Origin: Rhizobiaceae bacterium
GTDB lineage: Bacteria; Pseudomonadota; Alphaproteobacteria; Rhizobiales; Rhizobiaceae
Length of the DNA stretch: 18,433 nt
Direction: 5' to 3'
NCBI GenBank assembly: GCA_913776675.1
Contig: CAJYRE010000067.1
Coordinates: forward strand, 1-18,433
Shown here: piece by piece, positions 1-8,213 of the stretch
Layout of the letters: each line of letters opens with the position of its first letter
How positions within the stretch are numbered: the stretch's first letter is position 1
Notes under the pieces: generated by a model
Databases searched by the model: none
Seen by the model: the letters and a program-made list of their open reading frames with translations, nothing else
What the model was told of the DNA's origin: nothing
Translations under genes and position numbers: made by a program

Positions 1-306
1 CCCAATGGTGTCGCCGGTGCCGCACACGCGAATATCCGCCTCGCGGCCATCCTTGTTCAAACGGTATAGCCGAACATAACCTGTGAGAACCGTATAGAAG
101 AAATCAGCCGTGTCTCCCTCACGAAAGAGAATATCACGGGATTCGAAATTCAAAACCGTCGTCAAGGCAAGCATTTTGGCCATGGATGAGGGGCTTAAAC
201 CCGCCATGAGAGGCGACTTTATCAAAATGTTGCGATCACGGTTGTTCAAACTCAAAACCTTGTTCACGGTTTCATGTCTCCGTTCTTCATACCACGTGGC
301 GGGCAT
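1..306 (-). CDS. Crp/Fnr-family transcriptional regulator, N-terminal part (cut by window edge)
   Basis: The visible 102 codons encode the start of a cyclic-nucleotide-binding-type sensor domain of the Crp/Fnr superfamily. The pattern SPLMAGLS, then DILFREGDTADFFYTVLTGY and VRLYRLNKDGRE is the usual beta-roll of this family. The C-terminal DNA-binding helix-turn-helix lies outside the window. No cysteine cluster of the FNR/FnrN iron-sulfur type is seen in the N-terminal part, so it resembles the FixK/NnrR/Dnr branch more than oxygen-sensing FNR; this is inference. The ATG start at 306 has GGAGAG six bases upstream. An in-frame GTG at codon 14, preceded by GGAGA, is an alternative. A perfect FNR/FixK box lies upstream at 662-675, which suggests control by itself or by a related regulator. 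The family call is firm; the signal sensed is unknown. Confidence 0.85.
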   Translation of the reverse strand, partial: MPATWYEERRHETVNKVLSLNNRDRNILIKSPLMAGLSPSSMAKMLALTTVLNFESRDILFREGDTADFFYTVLTGYVRLYRLNKDGREADIRVCGTGDTIG

Positions 307-406
307 CGCTCACTCTCCGCGATTCGCAGTCAACTTTATATCATTGTCCATGTTCAAACCTAGAGATGGGCAAGACCCAGTCGACAGGTTCTAAGCTTTT
401 GTTTGC

Positions 407-456
407 GCATCGGATTCATCCGAAAACCGGTTCCCACTTTTCAGTCCGATGCTCTA
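407..456. repeat. Palindromic intergenic repeat A (~50 bp, Rhizobiaceae type)
   Basis: GCATCGGA (407-414) and TCCGATGC (445-452) form perfect outer arms, followed by TCTA. The core, read on the minus strand, contains GAAAAGTGGGAACCGGTTTT. The same layout recurs at 509-557 and 573-622, so this is one member of a short repeat family. Sequences of this style are common between genes in Rhizobiaceae genomes. No coding capacity is seen here. Confidence 0.7.
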
Positions 457-460
457 GAGT

Positions 461-487
461 CTGTCAGGTTCAGATTGAACCAGACAG
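461..487. repeat. Short near-perfect inverted repeat B
   Basis: CTGTCAGGTTCA (461-472) and TGAACCAGACAG (476-487) are 12-bp arms with one mismatch and a three-base loop. A related sequence, GTCAGGTTC...GAACC, occurs at 18214-18233. There is no adjacent T-run, so it is not called as an intrinsic terminator. Confidence 0.6.
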
Positions 488-508
488 CCTCTCGATTCCC
501 TTGTTTTC

Positions 509-557
509 GTTTGTCTATTCGGGAAAACCGGGTTCCACTTTTCCCTGACAAACTCTA
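509..557. repeat. Palindromic intergenic repeat C (~50 bp)
   Basis: Nested arms are visible: GTTTGTC (509-515) with GACAAAC (547-553), and GGGAAAA (521-527) with TTTTCCC (539-545), followed by TCTA. On the minus strand it carries GAAAAGTGGAACCCGGTTTT, nearly the same core as repeat A. A diverged relative lies at 18211-18260. Confidence 0.7.
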
Positions 558-572
558 ACTCTTTGTTTTTAA

Positions 573-622
573 GCATTTCCGGACGGAAAACTGCTGCACA
601 GTTTTCTCAGGTCAATGCTCTA
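573..622. repeat. Palindromic intergenic repeat D (~50 bp)
   Basis: The outer arms are GCATT (573-577) and AATGC (614-618), followed by TCTA. The inner stem is GAAAACTG (586-593) with CAGTTTTC (599-606), a perfect 8-bp stem with a five-base loop. Its size, arm layout and TCTA end match repeats A and C, with more divergence in the centre. Confidence 0.65.
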
Positions 623-633
623 ACTTGAAAATC

Positions 634-675
634 AATGTAGGCGTTGTTCTACCCAAACCGTTTGATTTCGATCAA
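634..675 (-). promoter_or_regulatory. FNR/FixK-type box with class II promoter geometry
   Basis: TTGAT-TTCG-ATCAA at 662-675 is a perfect match to the FNR/FixK consensus TTGAT-N4-ATCAA. Reading toward the Crp/Fnr gene on the minus strand, a start at about 627 would place the box centre at -41.5. The -10 hexamer would then fall at 639-634, which reads TACATT (4 of 6 matches to TATAAT). This is class II activator spacing. The resulting leader would be about 320 nt and would cross the palindromic repeats at 407-622. The sequence match is seen; activity is inferred. Confidence 0.6.
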
Positions 676-705
676 CTATTCAAGAATTCCTTGGCCTTTG
701 GCTCT

Positions 706-3700
706 TCAAGATGTTCCGCTTGAGGGATGCCTGGGGCTGGAGGTCTGGATTTGCATCTGATCCAGCCGGGTTTCCAATCTGCTGACCTTGCTGGAAAGTG
801 CCTGTTGCAGGGTGGCCAGTTCAGTGTTGTCCGGCGCTTGCGGCTCTGCTTCCTTGGGACCAATGAGATGGCTGAACACATGGCCCAGCAGTCTGGAAAG
901 ATCATCCATGATCAGGAAGAACGCGGGCACCACCACAAGGCTCATGATTGTGGAAGTGATAATGCCACCAATCACGGCAATGGCCATGGGAGAGCGGAAA
1001 GAGCCGCCTTCGCCCACACCAAGCGCCGATGGCAACATGCCTGCCGACATGGCAATGGAGGTCATGATGATGGGGCGGGCGCGCTTGCGCCCGGCATCAA
1101 TCATGGCCGAGACCCGATCCATACCCTGATTGCGCATCTCAACGGCAAAATCCACCAGAAGAATGGCGTTTTTGGTGACAATGCCCATCAGCATCAGAAT
1201 GCCGATCAGCACGGGCATGGAGAGGGAATTGCCGGTTAACATCAGCGCAAGCGCCACGCCCCCAACCGCCAGCGGTAGCGAAAACAGAATGGTGAAAGGC
1301 TGAATGACATCCTTGAACAGCAGAATGAGGACCGTCAGCACCAGCAGCAGACCCAGCACCATGGCGTTGATAAAGCTGCCGATCATTTCTTTCTGAACTT
1401 TGGTGTCTCCTGTCTCTTTCAGGCGGACGCTGGCCGGAAGATGGGCTTGCGACACCGCCTGCTTGAAGGCTGTGGTGGCTGTATCCAGCGCAACACCTTG
1501 CGGCAGGTCGGCACCAATCGAGATCACCCGGTTTCGGTGATTGCGTTTGATGGAGCTGACGCCCTGCGTATAATCAATCTGCGCAACGCTGGACAGCGGC
1601 ACCATCGAGCCATCGGCGGTTTTCAGCTTGAGGGCCCGGATGGATGCCAGATCCTGCCGCATGGCCAGCGCGGTTTGCACCCGGATGGGGATCAGCCGGT
1701 TGTCCAGCGATATTTTGGGCAATTGTGCATCAATATCGCCAATGGTGGCCACGCGAATGGTTTCGGAAATCTGCTGGGCTGTGATGCCCAGACGGGCGAT
1801 TTCATCATTTTTCGGACGAATCTGAAGCTCTGGCCGGGGCAGGGAGCCATCCGCGCTGACATTGGCCAACACGGGGACTGTGCGCAATTTGGCTTCCAGA
1901 ATGCTGACGGCCTGTTGCAGATCATCTTCACTGTTGGAAAGAAAATAAAAGGCCATATCGCGCTGGCCACGGTCATTCATTTTCTGCACACGCAGATCGG
2001 GAATATCGGCCAGCTTGGCAAAAACCAGCTTTTCCACATCCCATTGCGGAATGGTGCGGCCATCCACCGGCATTTTCGGCAGATAACTGCCCACCAGCGG
2101 CAAGCCACCCAGCAGCTTGTTGACCACAGTTTTGACCAGTGAATGTTCAATACGCACGAGTTGCAGGGTTACGGCTGCACGGCGCAGTTCCAGATCGCCA
2201 CTGGGCGAGGTGCCGCCCTGCACAAAAACGCTTTGCACCCCCTCCACATCCTTGAGCGCCGTGTAAATCTCGCGGGATCGGGTTTCTGTATCTTCCAGTG
2301 TTGCACTGGTGGGCAACTCAACAGAAAGGCTGATCCGCCCTGCATCTTCCGGCGGAATGAAGCTGCTGGGCACCCGCAGCAGGCCAACCACCGACACCAC
2401 CAGAAACAGCAGGGCCACGGCCAGCGTGGCATACCGATAGGGCCAGCTTCGGGTGGTGAGATGGACGATCCGGGTATACAGCCGCATGATGGGGCCATCC
2501 TGCGTGTGGTCATCCTCATGCCCGTCTTCGCTGCGCATCAGATAGGCGGCCATCATCGGGGTGATCAACCGGGCCACCAGCAGCGAAAACAGCACGGAAA
2601 AGGCAACGGTGAGGCCAAACTGAATGAAATATTGCCCCGGAATGCCAGGCATGAAAGACACCGGCGCAAACACCGCCACGATGGTGAAGGTGGTGGCAAT
2701 CACCGCAAGGCCAATTTCATCAGCGGCATCAATGGCGGCGCGATAGGGCGTTTTGCCCATTTTGATATGGCGGGCAATGTTTTCGATTTCAACAATCGCG
2801 TCATCCACCAGAATGCCGGTGGCCAGTGTCAGCGCCAGAAAGCTGATCAGGTTGAGCGAAAAGCCCAGCACATCCATGATCCAGAAGGTGGGAATGGCCG
2901 AGAGCGGCAGCGCGATGGCCGAGATCAGGGTTGCGCGCCAATTGCGTAAAAACAGAAACACCACCACAACGGCCAGAAGTGCGCCTTCCAGCAAGGTATC
3001 AATGGCGGCGGTGTAATTGCCGTAAGTGAAATAGACGAAATCGCTGATCAGCTTGATGTCCACACCGGGATTGCTGGCGCGGACCTCATTCAGGCTATTC
3101 GCCACGGTTTCCGCCACCGATACCTCGGAGGCTCCTTTGGCACGAAACACCGAGAAGCTCACCACGGGCTGATTGTTGAACAGCGCAAAAGAGCGCGGCT
3201 CCTCATAGCTATCCACAATCGTGCCCAGATCGGACAGTTTGACAAAACGATTGCTGGAAATGGCAATCATGGTGTTGGACAGTGCCGCCACATTGCGGCT
3301 GTCGCCCATCACCCGAATGGCCTGTTCGGCACCGGCCACCTGTCCACGGCCCGAGCCAAGGTCCACATTGGTGCCGCGCAATTGCGTGCTGACACTGGCG
3401 GCGGTAATGCCCAGCGCATTCAGCCGGTCCGGGTCCAGTTGAATGTGAACTTCACGGTCAGCACCGCCGACGCGGTCAATCCGGCCAATGCCCTTTTGTC
3501 CCTGCAAGGCCCGTTTGATGGTATCGTCCACAAACCACGACAATTCCTCCAGCGTCCTGTTGGGATCAGACACAGCAAAGGTCTGGATGGCCTGTCCTTC
3601 CACATCCACTTTGGCAACAATTGGCGCATCGACAGTGGCGGGCAACTGGCTGCGAATTTTGTCTATGGCGTCTTTGGTGTCCTGAAGCGCTTGGGCGGTG

Positions 3701-3999
3701 GGCACTTCCATGCGGAAAATGACGGTTGTAACCGATTGTCCATCCGTCACGCGCGAGGAAAGCTCATCCACGCCATTGATGGCGGCAACGGCATCTTCGA
3801 TTTCCTTGGTGACCTGCATTTCCAATTCCGCAGGGGAGGCTCCGCTCTGGGTGATGGAAATGGACACCACGGGAACATCGATATTCGGAAAGCGGGTGAT
3901 GGGCAGGTGCTGGAAGGCTTGAATGCCCAGCACCATCAGCAACACAAAGGCAAGCAATGGGGCAATGGGATTGCGAATGGACCAGGCGGAAAAATTCAT
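706..3999 (-). CDS. RND efflux pump inner-membrane permease (AcrB/MexB-like, HAE-1 type)
   Basis: A 1097-residue proton-driven pump that would export hydrophobic or amphiphilic compounds across the envelope with its adaptor and an outer-membrane channel not encoded here. It begins with the family's NFSAWSIRNP and first TM segment, then porter loops with the FPNIDVPVVSI pattern. TM4 carries the paired aspartates D399-D400 in GILVDDAIVEIENI, and the MPGIPGQYF motif follows near 450. The second half has GIVTKNAILLVDFA with the conserved lysine of the proton relay. The start ATG has AGGG seven bases upstream and lies 21 bp after the adaptor stop, so the two genes form an operon. Family members are usually about 1030-1050 residues; the excess here is a C-terminal tail of roughly 50 residues predicted to form a coiled coil. 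The substrate is unknown. No clear intrinsic terminator follows the stop. Confidence 0.95.
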   Translation of the reverse strand: MNFSAWSIRNPIAPLLAFVLLMVLGIQAFQHLPITRFPNIDVPVVSISITQSGASPAELEMQVTKEIEDAVAAINGVDELSSRVTDGQSVTTVIFRMEVPTAQALQDTKDAIDKIRSQLPATVDAPIVAKVDVEGQAIQTFAVSDPNRTLEELSWFVDDTIKRALQGQKGIGRIDRVGGADREVHIQLDPDRLNALGITAASVSTQLRGTNVDLGSGRGQVAGAEQAIRVMGDSRNVAALSNTMIAISSNRFVKLSDLGTIVDSYEEPRSFALFNNQPVVSFSVFRAKGASEVSVAETVANSLNEVRASNPGVDIKLISDFVYFTYGNYTAAIDTLLEGALLAVVVVFLFLRNWRATLISAIALPLSAIPTFWIMDVLGFSLNLISFLALTLATGILVDDAIVEIENIARHIKMGKTPYRAAIDAADEIGLAVIATTFTIVAVFAPVSFMPGIPGQYFIQFGLTVAFSVLFSLLVARLITPMMAAYLMRSEDGHEDDHTQDGPIMRLYTRIVHLTTRSWPYRYATLAVALLFLVVSVVGLLRVPSSFIPPEDAGRISLSVELPTSATLEDTETRSREIYTALKDVEGVQSVFVQGGTSPSGDLELRRAAVTLQLVRIEHSLVKTVVNKLLGGLPLVGSYLPKMPVDGRTIPQWDVEKLVFAKLADIPDLRVQKMNDRGQRDMAFYFLSNSEDDLQQAVSILEAKLRTVPVLANVSADGSLPRPELQIRPKNDEIARLGITAQQISETIRVATIGDIDAQLPKISLDNRLIPIRVQTALAMRQDLASIRALKLKTADGSMVPLSSVAQIDYTQGVSSIKRNHRNRVISIGADLPQGVALDTATTAFKQAVSQAHLPASVRLKETGDTKVQKEMIGSFINAMVLGLLLVLTVLILLFKDVIQPFTILFSLPLAVGGVALALMLTGNSLSMPVLIGILMLMGIVTKNAILLVDFAVEMRNQGMDRVSAMIDAGRKRARPIIMTSIAMSAGMLPSALGVGEGGSFRSPMAIAVIGGIITSTIMSLVVVPAFFLIMDDLSRLLGHVFSHLIGPKEAEPQAPDNTELATLQQALSSKVSRLETRLDQMQIQTSSPRHPSSGTS

Positions 4000-4020
4000 G
4001 AGAATGCCCTGCCGTGTTGA

Positions 4021-5205
4021 TCAGTTTGAGGGTGGCGCATTGGCACGAACGGGCCGGATGGTATCGCCATCGCGCACAAAAGCCCCGGCCTTGGCCACCA
4101 CCAGATCGCCCGCCTTGATTCCTTTGGTGACCAGCACCTGACCATTCTCAACAATGCCGATTTGCACTGGAACCTGATGCACGATCGCGTCGCGCACAAT
4201 GCGGGTTACGCTGCCGGATTTTCCGGTTTCAATAGCAGAGAGCGGCAGAATGATGCCATCGCCCTTGGCAACCGTAATGATGGCATGGCCATACATGCCT
4301 TGTCTGGCCATATCGCTGTTTGTCAGCGCAATATGCACCGCTCCCAACCGGGTGGTGGCATTGACCACTGGCGAAATCAGCCGGATTTTGCCATCGATCG
4401 GCTCTTTCAGGCCGGTGATGCTGATCCGAGCGCTTTGGTCAAGGCGCATTTTCAGGATGTCGTCTTCGGCAACATCGGCCACCAGTTCAAGCTGGCGATC
4501 GCGCAAAATGGTGAAGAGCGGCGTGCCCGCGCCAGAGGCAATGGCCCCGATGCGCGCAGTGCGGGCGGTGACAAGGCCACCAAACGGGGCTTTGATGGCG
4601 GTGCGCGACAGTTTCAGCTCAACATCGGCAAGCTGACTGGCGATGGATTTCAACTCGGCCTCGGCAATGGCCACGGCTTGGGTGGCGCTGGCCGCGCTGT
4701 TGTGGGCATTGGTGGCGGCTGTTTCCAGCTTTTGCAGCTCGGATGTGGAGAGAGAACCGACGTTTGCCAGAGACTGGCCGCGGGTCAACTGCCGCTGCGC
4801 TTCCGCTTCATTGGTTTTGGCATCGCTGAGTTGAATGGTATACTGGGCAACCGAGGCTTGTCCCTTGGCCTGATTGGCCAGCAACTGTGCCTTCTGTAAC
4901 TGTAGGCTGCTGTCATCCAGCGTGGCAAGGGTTTGGCCTGCCACGATTTTATCACCCACATCGGCAGAGAGCGCATGGATTGCCAGACCTTCCACTTGCG
5001 GCTGGACATAGATCTCCTCTACGGCCTGAATGGTGCCGGTGGCCACAACCTGATCGGTGAGAGTCCCAGCCTTGGCTTCGATAACGACAATGGCAGGATA
5101 GCGTTTATCTGCTTCCTTGTTTTCGCAAAAGCCAGTTGCGGGCACAATCAATGCCATGCCTGCCCAAACGCCCAACCGATTGGCCCATTGGAGAATTGTC
5201 ACCAC
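4021..5205 (-). CDS. RND efflux periplasmic adaptor (HlyD/MFP family)
   Basis: This is the adaptor that bridges the RND pump to an outer-membrane channel. Numbering from an upstream ATG at 5226, it has a hydrophobic signal segment (about 9-33), a lipoyl half-motif VQPQVEGLAIHALSADVGDK, and a long alpha-helical hairpin (about 101-200) rich in A, Q, E and L. The second lipoyl half TAIKAPFGGLVTARTARIG follows, then beta-barrel and membrane-proximal domains. The start is placed at GTG 5205 because TTGAGGGGGAGCAAG directly precedes it and contains a strong ribosome binding site. The upstream ATG at 5226 has none. A second GTG at 5202 is equally possible. TGFC near the end of the signal segment is not a good lipobox, so a secreted rather than lipid-anchored protein is more likely. 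It is the first gene of the two-gene efflux operon. Confidence 0.92.
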   Translation of the reverse strand: MVTILQWANRLGVWAGMALIVPATGFCENKEADKRYPAIVVIEAKAGTLTDQVVATGTIQAVEEIYVQPQVEGLAIHALSADVGDKIVAGQTLATLDDSSLQLQKAQLLANQAKGQASVAQYTIQLSDAKTNEAEAQRQLTRGQSLANVGSLSTSELQKLETAATNAHNSAASATQAVAIAEAELKSIASQLADVELKLSRTAIKAPFGGLVTARTARIGAIASGAGTPLFTILRDRQLELVADVAEDDILKMRLDQSARISITGLKEPIDGKIRLISPVVNATTRLGAVHIALTNSDMARQGMYGHAIITVAKGDGIILPLSAIETGKSGSVTRIVRDAIVHQVPVQIGIVENGQVLVTKGIKAGDLVVAKAGAFVRDGDTIRPVRANAPPSN

Positions 5206-5379
5206 CTTGCTCCCCCTCAATGTCATCTGCGCTTATGCAGTCAATTGCGCACGCCTGAGCCATTTTAGAGGATGTTTTTATAGGAAGGGCTGGAAGAAAT
5301 AAAACGAAAAAGAGAGGTTTGAACGGGACGAAACCTCAGGATTGTCATGCGCCTGATCATCTGCGCGTTGACGATACAA

Positions 5380-5407
5380 CAGGGCCAGATGGTGTGATCT
5401 GGCCCTG
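5380..5407 (-). terminator. Hairpin terminator of the pyrimidine/ABC operon
   Basis: CAGGGCCAGAT and ATCTGGCCCTG form a perfect 11-bp stem with a six-base loop. Read on the minus strand it lies 16 bp after the stop codon of the binding-protein gene and is followed by TTGTAT, a weak U-rich tail. The position and stem strength support its role as the end of the long operon. The remaining 5206-5379 spacer upstream of the adaptor shows no gene; TATAAA near 5273-5278 is a weak -10 candidate only. Confidence 0.75.
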
Positions 5408-5423
5408 ATTGTGTGGTGATGTT

Positions 5424-6416
5424 CTATTTCAGCGCAGCATCGGTAATCTCGTGGGTATAGGCTCCCACGGGTTCCTTGCTGATCACCGGGTCAGAGCCGC
5501 CGCCCAAAAGCGTTGCAACCGTGCGCTTGTAATCGGCATCGTCCAGCGCACCCTTGGAGCCTTCGGTCAGCTTGGCCACTTCGCTCATCATCCGCTTCTG
5601 GTGCTTTTCGGTCTGGGCACCGGAGGCGTCATTGTCGAGAACAATACCGGCTGCGGCATCCGGGTTCTTTTCAGCCCATTTCCAGCCCTTCATCGAGGCG
5701 CGCACGAACTTGACCATCTTTTCCTTGAAAGCCGGGTCTTTCAGCTTCGGCTCCAGTACGTAGAGACCGTCTTCCAGTGTTGCAACGCCTTCCTTCTCAT
5801 AAGGGAAGGTGATCAGCTGATCCGGCTTGATCCCGGCATCGATGACCTGCCAATATTCATTATAGGTCATGGTGGAAATGCAGGCGGCTTGCTTCTGCAA
5901 CAGCGGATCGACGTTGAAGCCTTGTTTCAGCACCTTCACGCCATCAGCGCTGCCATCGGTTTTGATGCCCAGATGCGCCATCCACGACAGGAAGGGATAT
6001 TCATTGCCGAAGAACCACACGCCGAGCGTCTTGCCCTTGAAATCGGCGGGCGTCTTGACGCCGCTCTCCTTCAGACAGGTCAGCATCATGCCGGAATGCT
6101 TGAACGGCTGGGCGATGTTGACGAGCGGCACGCCCTTTTCGCGGGTGGCAAGCGCGGATGGCATCCAGTCAACAATCACATCGGCACCGCCACCGGCCAG
6201 CACTTGCGCAGGCGCTATATCCGGGCCGCCGGGCTTGATGTCCACATCAAGGCCTTCTTCCTTGTAATAGCCCTTGTCTTTGGCGACGTAATAACCGGCA
6301 AACTGCGCCTGTGTGACCCATTTCAATTGCAGGGTCAGTTTGTCGGCGGCGTGCGCCTGCATGGCCAGCAATGACACGGTGCCAGCCATCAATAGTGAAG
6401 CGATTTTGCTTTTCAT
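5424..6416 (-). CDS. ABC transporter periplasmic substrate-binding protein, NMT1/THI5-like
   Basis: A 330-residue binding protein for an ABC importer. It has a classic Sec signal peptide: basic MKSK, a hydrophobic core, and AHA just before the mature ADKLTLQLKW. The segment LKWVTQAQFAGYYVAKDKGY is the hallmark opening of the NMT1/THI5-like family, whose members bind thiamine pyrimidine precursors, riboflavin, alkanesulfonates, pyrimidines and similar ligands. Given the operon with dihydropyrimidinase, RutR and an N-carbamoyl hydrolase, the likely ligand is a pyrimidine, dihydropyrimidine or related cyclic ureide; this is inference. The ATG has GAGAGGGAAC just upstream. It is the last gene of the operon, 30 bp after the second permease gene and followed by the hairpin terminator. 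The yeast Thi5 CCCFC motif is absent, so it is not an HMP synthase. Confidence 0.9.
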   Translation of the reverse strand: MKSKIASLLMAGTVSLLAMQAHAADKLTLQLKWVTQAQFAGYYVAKDKGYYKEEGLDVDIKPGGPDIAPAQVLAGGGADVIVDWMPSALATREKGVPLVNIAQPFKHSGMMLTCLKESGVKTPADFKGKTLGVWFFGNEYPFLSWMAHLGIKTDGSADGVKVLKQGFNVDPLLQKQAACISTMTYNEYWQVIDAGIKPDQLITFPYEKEGVATLEDGLYVLEPKLKDPAFKEKMVKFVRASMKGWKWAEKNPDAAAGIVLDNDASGAQTEKHQKRMMSEVAKLTEGSKGALDDADYKRTVATLLGGGSDPVISKEPVGAYTHEITDAALK

Positions 6417-6446
6417 TATCGTTCCCTCTCTTGTGTTATCAGCGTT

Positions 6447-7316
6447 TTATCGAGCCTGACCACCACGGACAGACGGATGCCAGAAGGTGACGGTTTTTTC
6501 AGCCAGCGCCACCAAACCATAGAAAACCGAGCCAGCCAGGGCTGCCACGGCAATTTCTGCCCAGACCATATCGACATTGCTGCGGCCTACTTCCGTGGAA
6601 ATACGAAAGCCCATGCCGACGATGGGGGTGCCGAAAAACTCCGCCACAATCGCGCCAATCAGCGCCAGCGTGGAATTGATCTTCAAGGCATTGAAAATAA
6701 ACGGCCATGCGGCGGGAAGCCGGAGCTTGATCAACGTTTGCCACCAGCTGGCGGCATAGGTGCGCATCAAATCCCGCTCCATGTTGCTGGCCGCAGAAAG
6801 CCCCTGCACGGTGTTCACCAGCATGGGGAAGAAGGTCATGATCACCACGACCGCCACTTTCGAGGGCCAATCAAACCCGAACCACATCACCATAATGGGG
6901 GCCACGCCCACCACCGGTAGGGCTGAGACAAAATTGCCGATTGGCAACAGGCCTTGTTTGAGAAACGGTGAGCGATCAATCAGCACCGCGACGATAAAGC
7001 CAAGCCCACAGCCTGCGACATAGCCGGTCAGCACCGATTTCAAAAACGTCTGTTGAAAATCCGCCCAGAGGATGGGCAGCGAGTTGATCAGCCGGGTCCA
7101 GATCATGCTGGGGGCGGGCAGCAGAATGGAGGGGATGTCAAAACCGCGCACCACGCATTCCCAGATCACCAGAAGCGTGATGCCAAACAGCAGCGGCACC
7201 GCGATATTGGCAGCACGCTGGGCGGGTAGGGTGGCAAAGCGCTGGCGTACCAGCCATTCATTGACGCCCCATGCTGCCAGCCAAAAGATCAGCGCAAAGA
7301 TCAGATAGGTGTTCAT
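6447..7316 (-). CDS. ABC transporter permease (second permease subunit)
   Basis: A 289-residue inner-membrane subunit of the BPD_transp_1 (SsuC/TauC-like) type. It has about six to seven TM segments, including an extra N-terminal one (residues 1-16) and a second near 39-57. The cytoplasmic EAA loop that contacts the ATPase is recognisable as RTYAASWWQTLIKLRLPAAW. It starts at ATG 7316, which overlaps the stop of the preceding permease gene as ATGA, and has GGGAGA six bases upstream. It should pair with the other permease as a heterodimer rather than form a homodimer, since two different permeases are encoded in tandem. The C-terminal tail (WHPSVRGGQAR) is short and polar. Family assignment is firm; the substrate is inferred from the operon. 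Confidence 0.9.
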   Translation of the reverse strand: MNTYLIFALIFWLAAWGVNEWLVRQRFATLPAQRAANIAVPLLFGITLLVIWECVVRGFDIPSILLPAPSMIWTRLINSLPILWADFQQTFLKSVLTGYVAGCGLGFIVAVLIDRSPFLKQGLLPIGNFVSALPVVGVAPIMVMWFGFDWPSKVAVVVIMTFFPMLVNTVQGLSAASNMERDLMRTYAASWWQTLIKLRLPAAWPFIFNALKINSTLALIGAIVAEFFGTPIVGMGFRISTEVGRSNVDMVWAEIAVAALAGSVFYGLVALAEKTVTFWHPSVRGGQAR

Positions 7317-8188
7317 GTTCGTTCTCCCATCCGCTTCAGCACCGCCGTGTGGGCAAATCCGATGATGGCGACCAGCAGAGCCGCCAAGCCTGCCGCCATG
7401 AACAGTGCCGCCCAGATTTGCACGGTCTGACCATAGTAAGAGCCGGACAGCAGCCGTGCGCCAAGGCCCGCGACAGCACCCGTTGGCAATTCACCGACAA
7501 TGGCCCCGACCAGTGAAATGGCAATGGCCACTTTCAGAGAGGTGAACAGATAGGGCATGGCGGCGGGCATCCGCAGTTTCCAGAATGTCTGGGTGTTGCT
7601 GGCATAATAGGTGTGCATCAGATCAATAAGAATGACATCCGGGCTTCGTAGGCCTTTGACCATGCCAACCACCACCGGAAAGAACGACAGATAGGTGGAA
7701 ATCAGCGCTTTCGGCATCAGGCCGGAAATGCCAACAGCATTCAGCACCACAATAATCATCGGGGCCACGGCAATAATGGGAATGGTCTGGCTGGCAATCA
7801 CCCACGGCATCAAGGACTTATCCACCGCCCGGTTATGCACAATGGCAATGGCCAGCAGAATGCCAAGCACCGTGCCCATGCCAAAGCCCATCAGCGTCGC
7901 AGAAAGCGTGACCCATGCATGATAGACGAGGCTGCGCTTGGAGGTGATCGGCTTATCAATCGTCGTATCCCACAGTTCCGCGATGATCTGGTGCGGGGCG
8001 GGAAGCACAGGGCGTTCCTGATTGAACGTCTGCTCGATGATTTGTGCGGTGGTGACGGTTTCGCCCGCTCTGGCTGCCTGATCACGCACAAAGGGCGCGT
8101 TGAGGATAACCACGAAAACGTGCCAGATGATCAGGATGGCAAGGATGACGGTGAGGATGGGGAGAAAGCGGGTGCGGAAACGTGTCAT
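7313..8188 (-). CDS. ABC transporter permease (first permease subunit)
   Basis: A 291-residue inner-membrane permease of the same BPD_transp_1 type as its neighbour. TM1 spans about residues 9-29 and is followed by a stretch of about 60 mostly polar residues (30-90), probably periplasmic, before the core five TM segments. The EAA loop reads MHTYYASNTQTFWKLRMPAA. The ATG at 8188 has GAGGTG seven bases upstream, so the gene has its own good ribosome binding site. This matters because it is separated from the ATPase gene by 228 bp holding an inverted pair of repeat elements. Its stop overlaps the start of the next permease (ATGA), consistent with matched production of the two subunits. Confidence 0.9.
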   Translation of the reverse strand: MTRFRTRFLPILTVILAILIIWHVFVVILNAPFVRDQAARAGETVTTAQIIEQTFNQERPVLPAPHQIIAELWDTTIDKPITSKRSLVYHAWVTLSATLMGFGMGTVLGILLAIAIVHNRAVDKSLMPWVIASQTIPIIAVAPMIIVVLNAVGISGLMPKALISTYLSFFPVVVGMVKGLRSPDVILIDLMHTYYASNTQTFWKLRMPAAMPYLFTSLKVAIAISLVGAIVGELPTGAVAGLGARLLSGSYYGQTVQIWAALFMAAGLAALLVAIIGFAHTAVLKRMGERT

Positions 8189-8213
8189 AAAGTTGCACCT
8201 CTTATGCTTGGCA

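Noticed and set aside
1441..2949. Long plus-strand open frames opposite the RND pump gene
   Set aside because: They are antisense shadows of a high-GC gene: histidine-, glutamine- and glycine-rich, with no domain pattern.
2131..4375. TTGACCA-like half-sites (for example 2131-2150 and 4361-4370) as extra RutR operators
   Set aside because: They lie inside coding sequence, lack a good second half, and are expected by chance.
5260..5300. Sigma-70 promoter of the efflux operon around TATAAA (5273-5278)
   Set aside because: No acceptable -35 hexamer at 16-18 bp spacing was found, so it is not listed as a feature.
6417..6446. THI-box (TPP riboswitch) upstream of the NMT1/THI5-like gene
   Set aside because: The spacer is only 30 bp and the gene is the last of an operon; no riboswitch can fit, which argues against a thiamine-pathway assignment.
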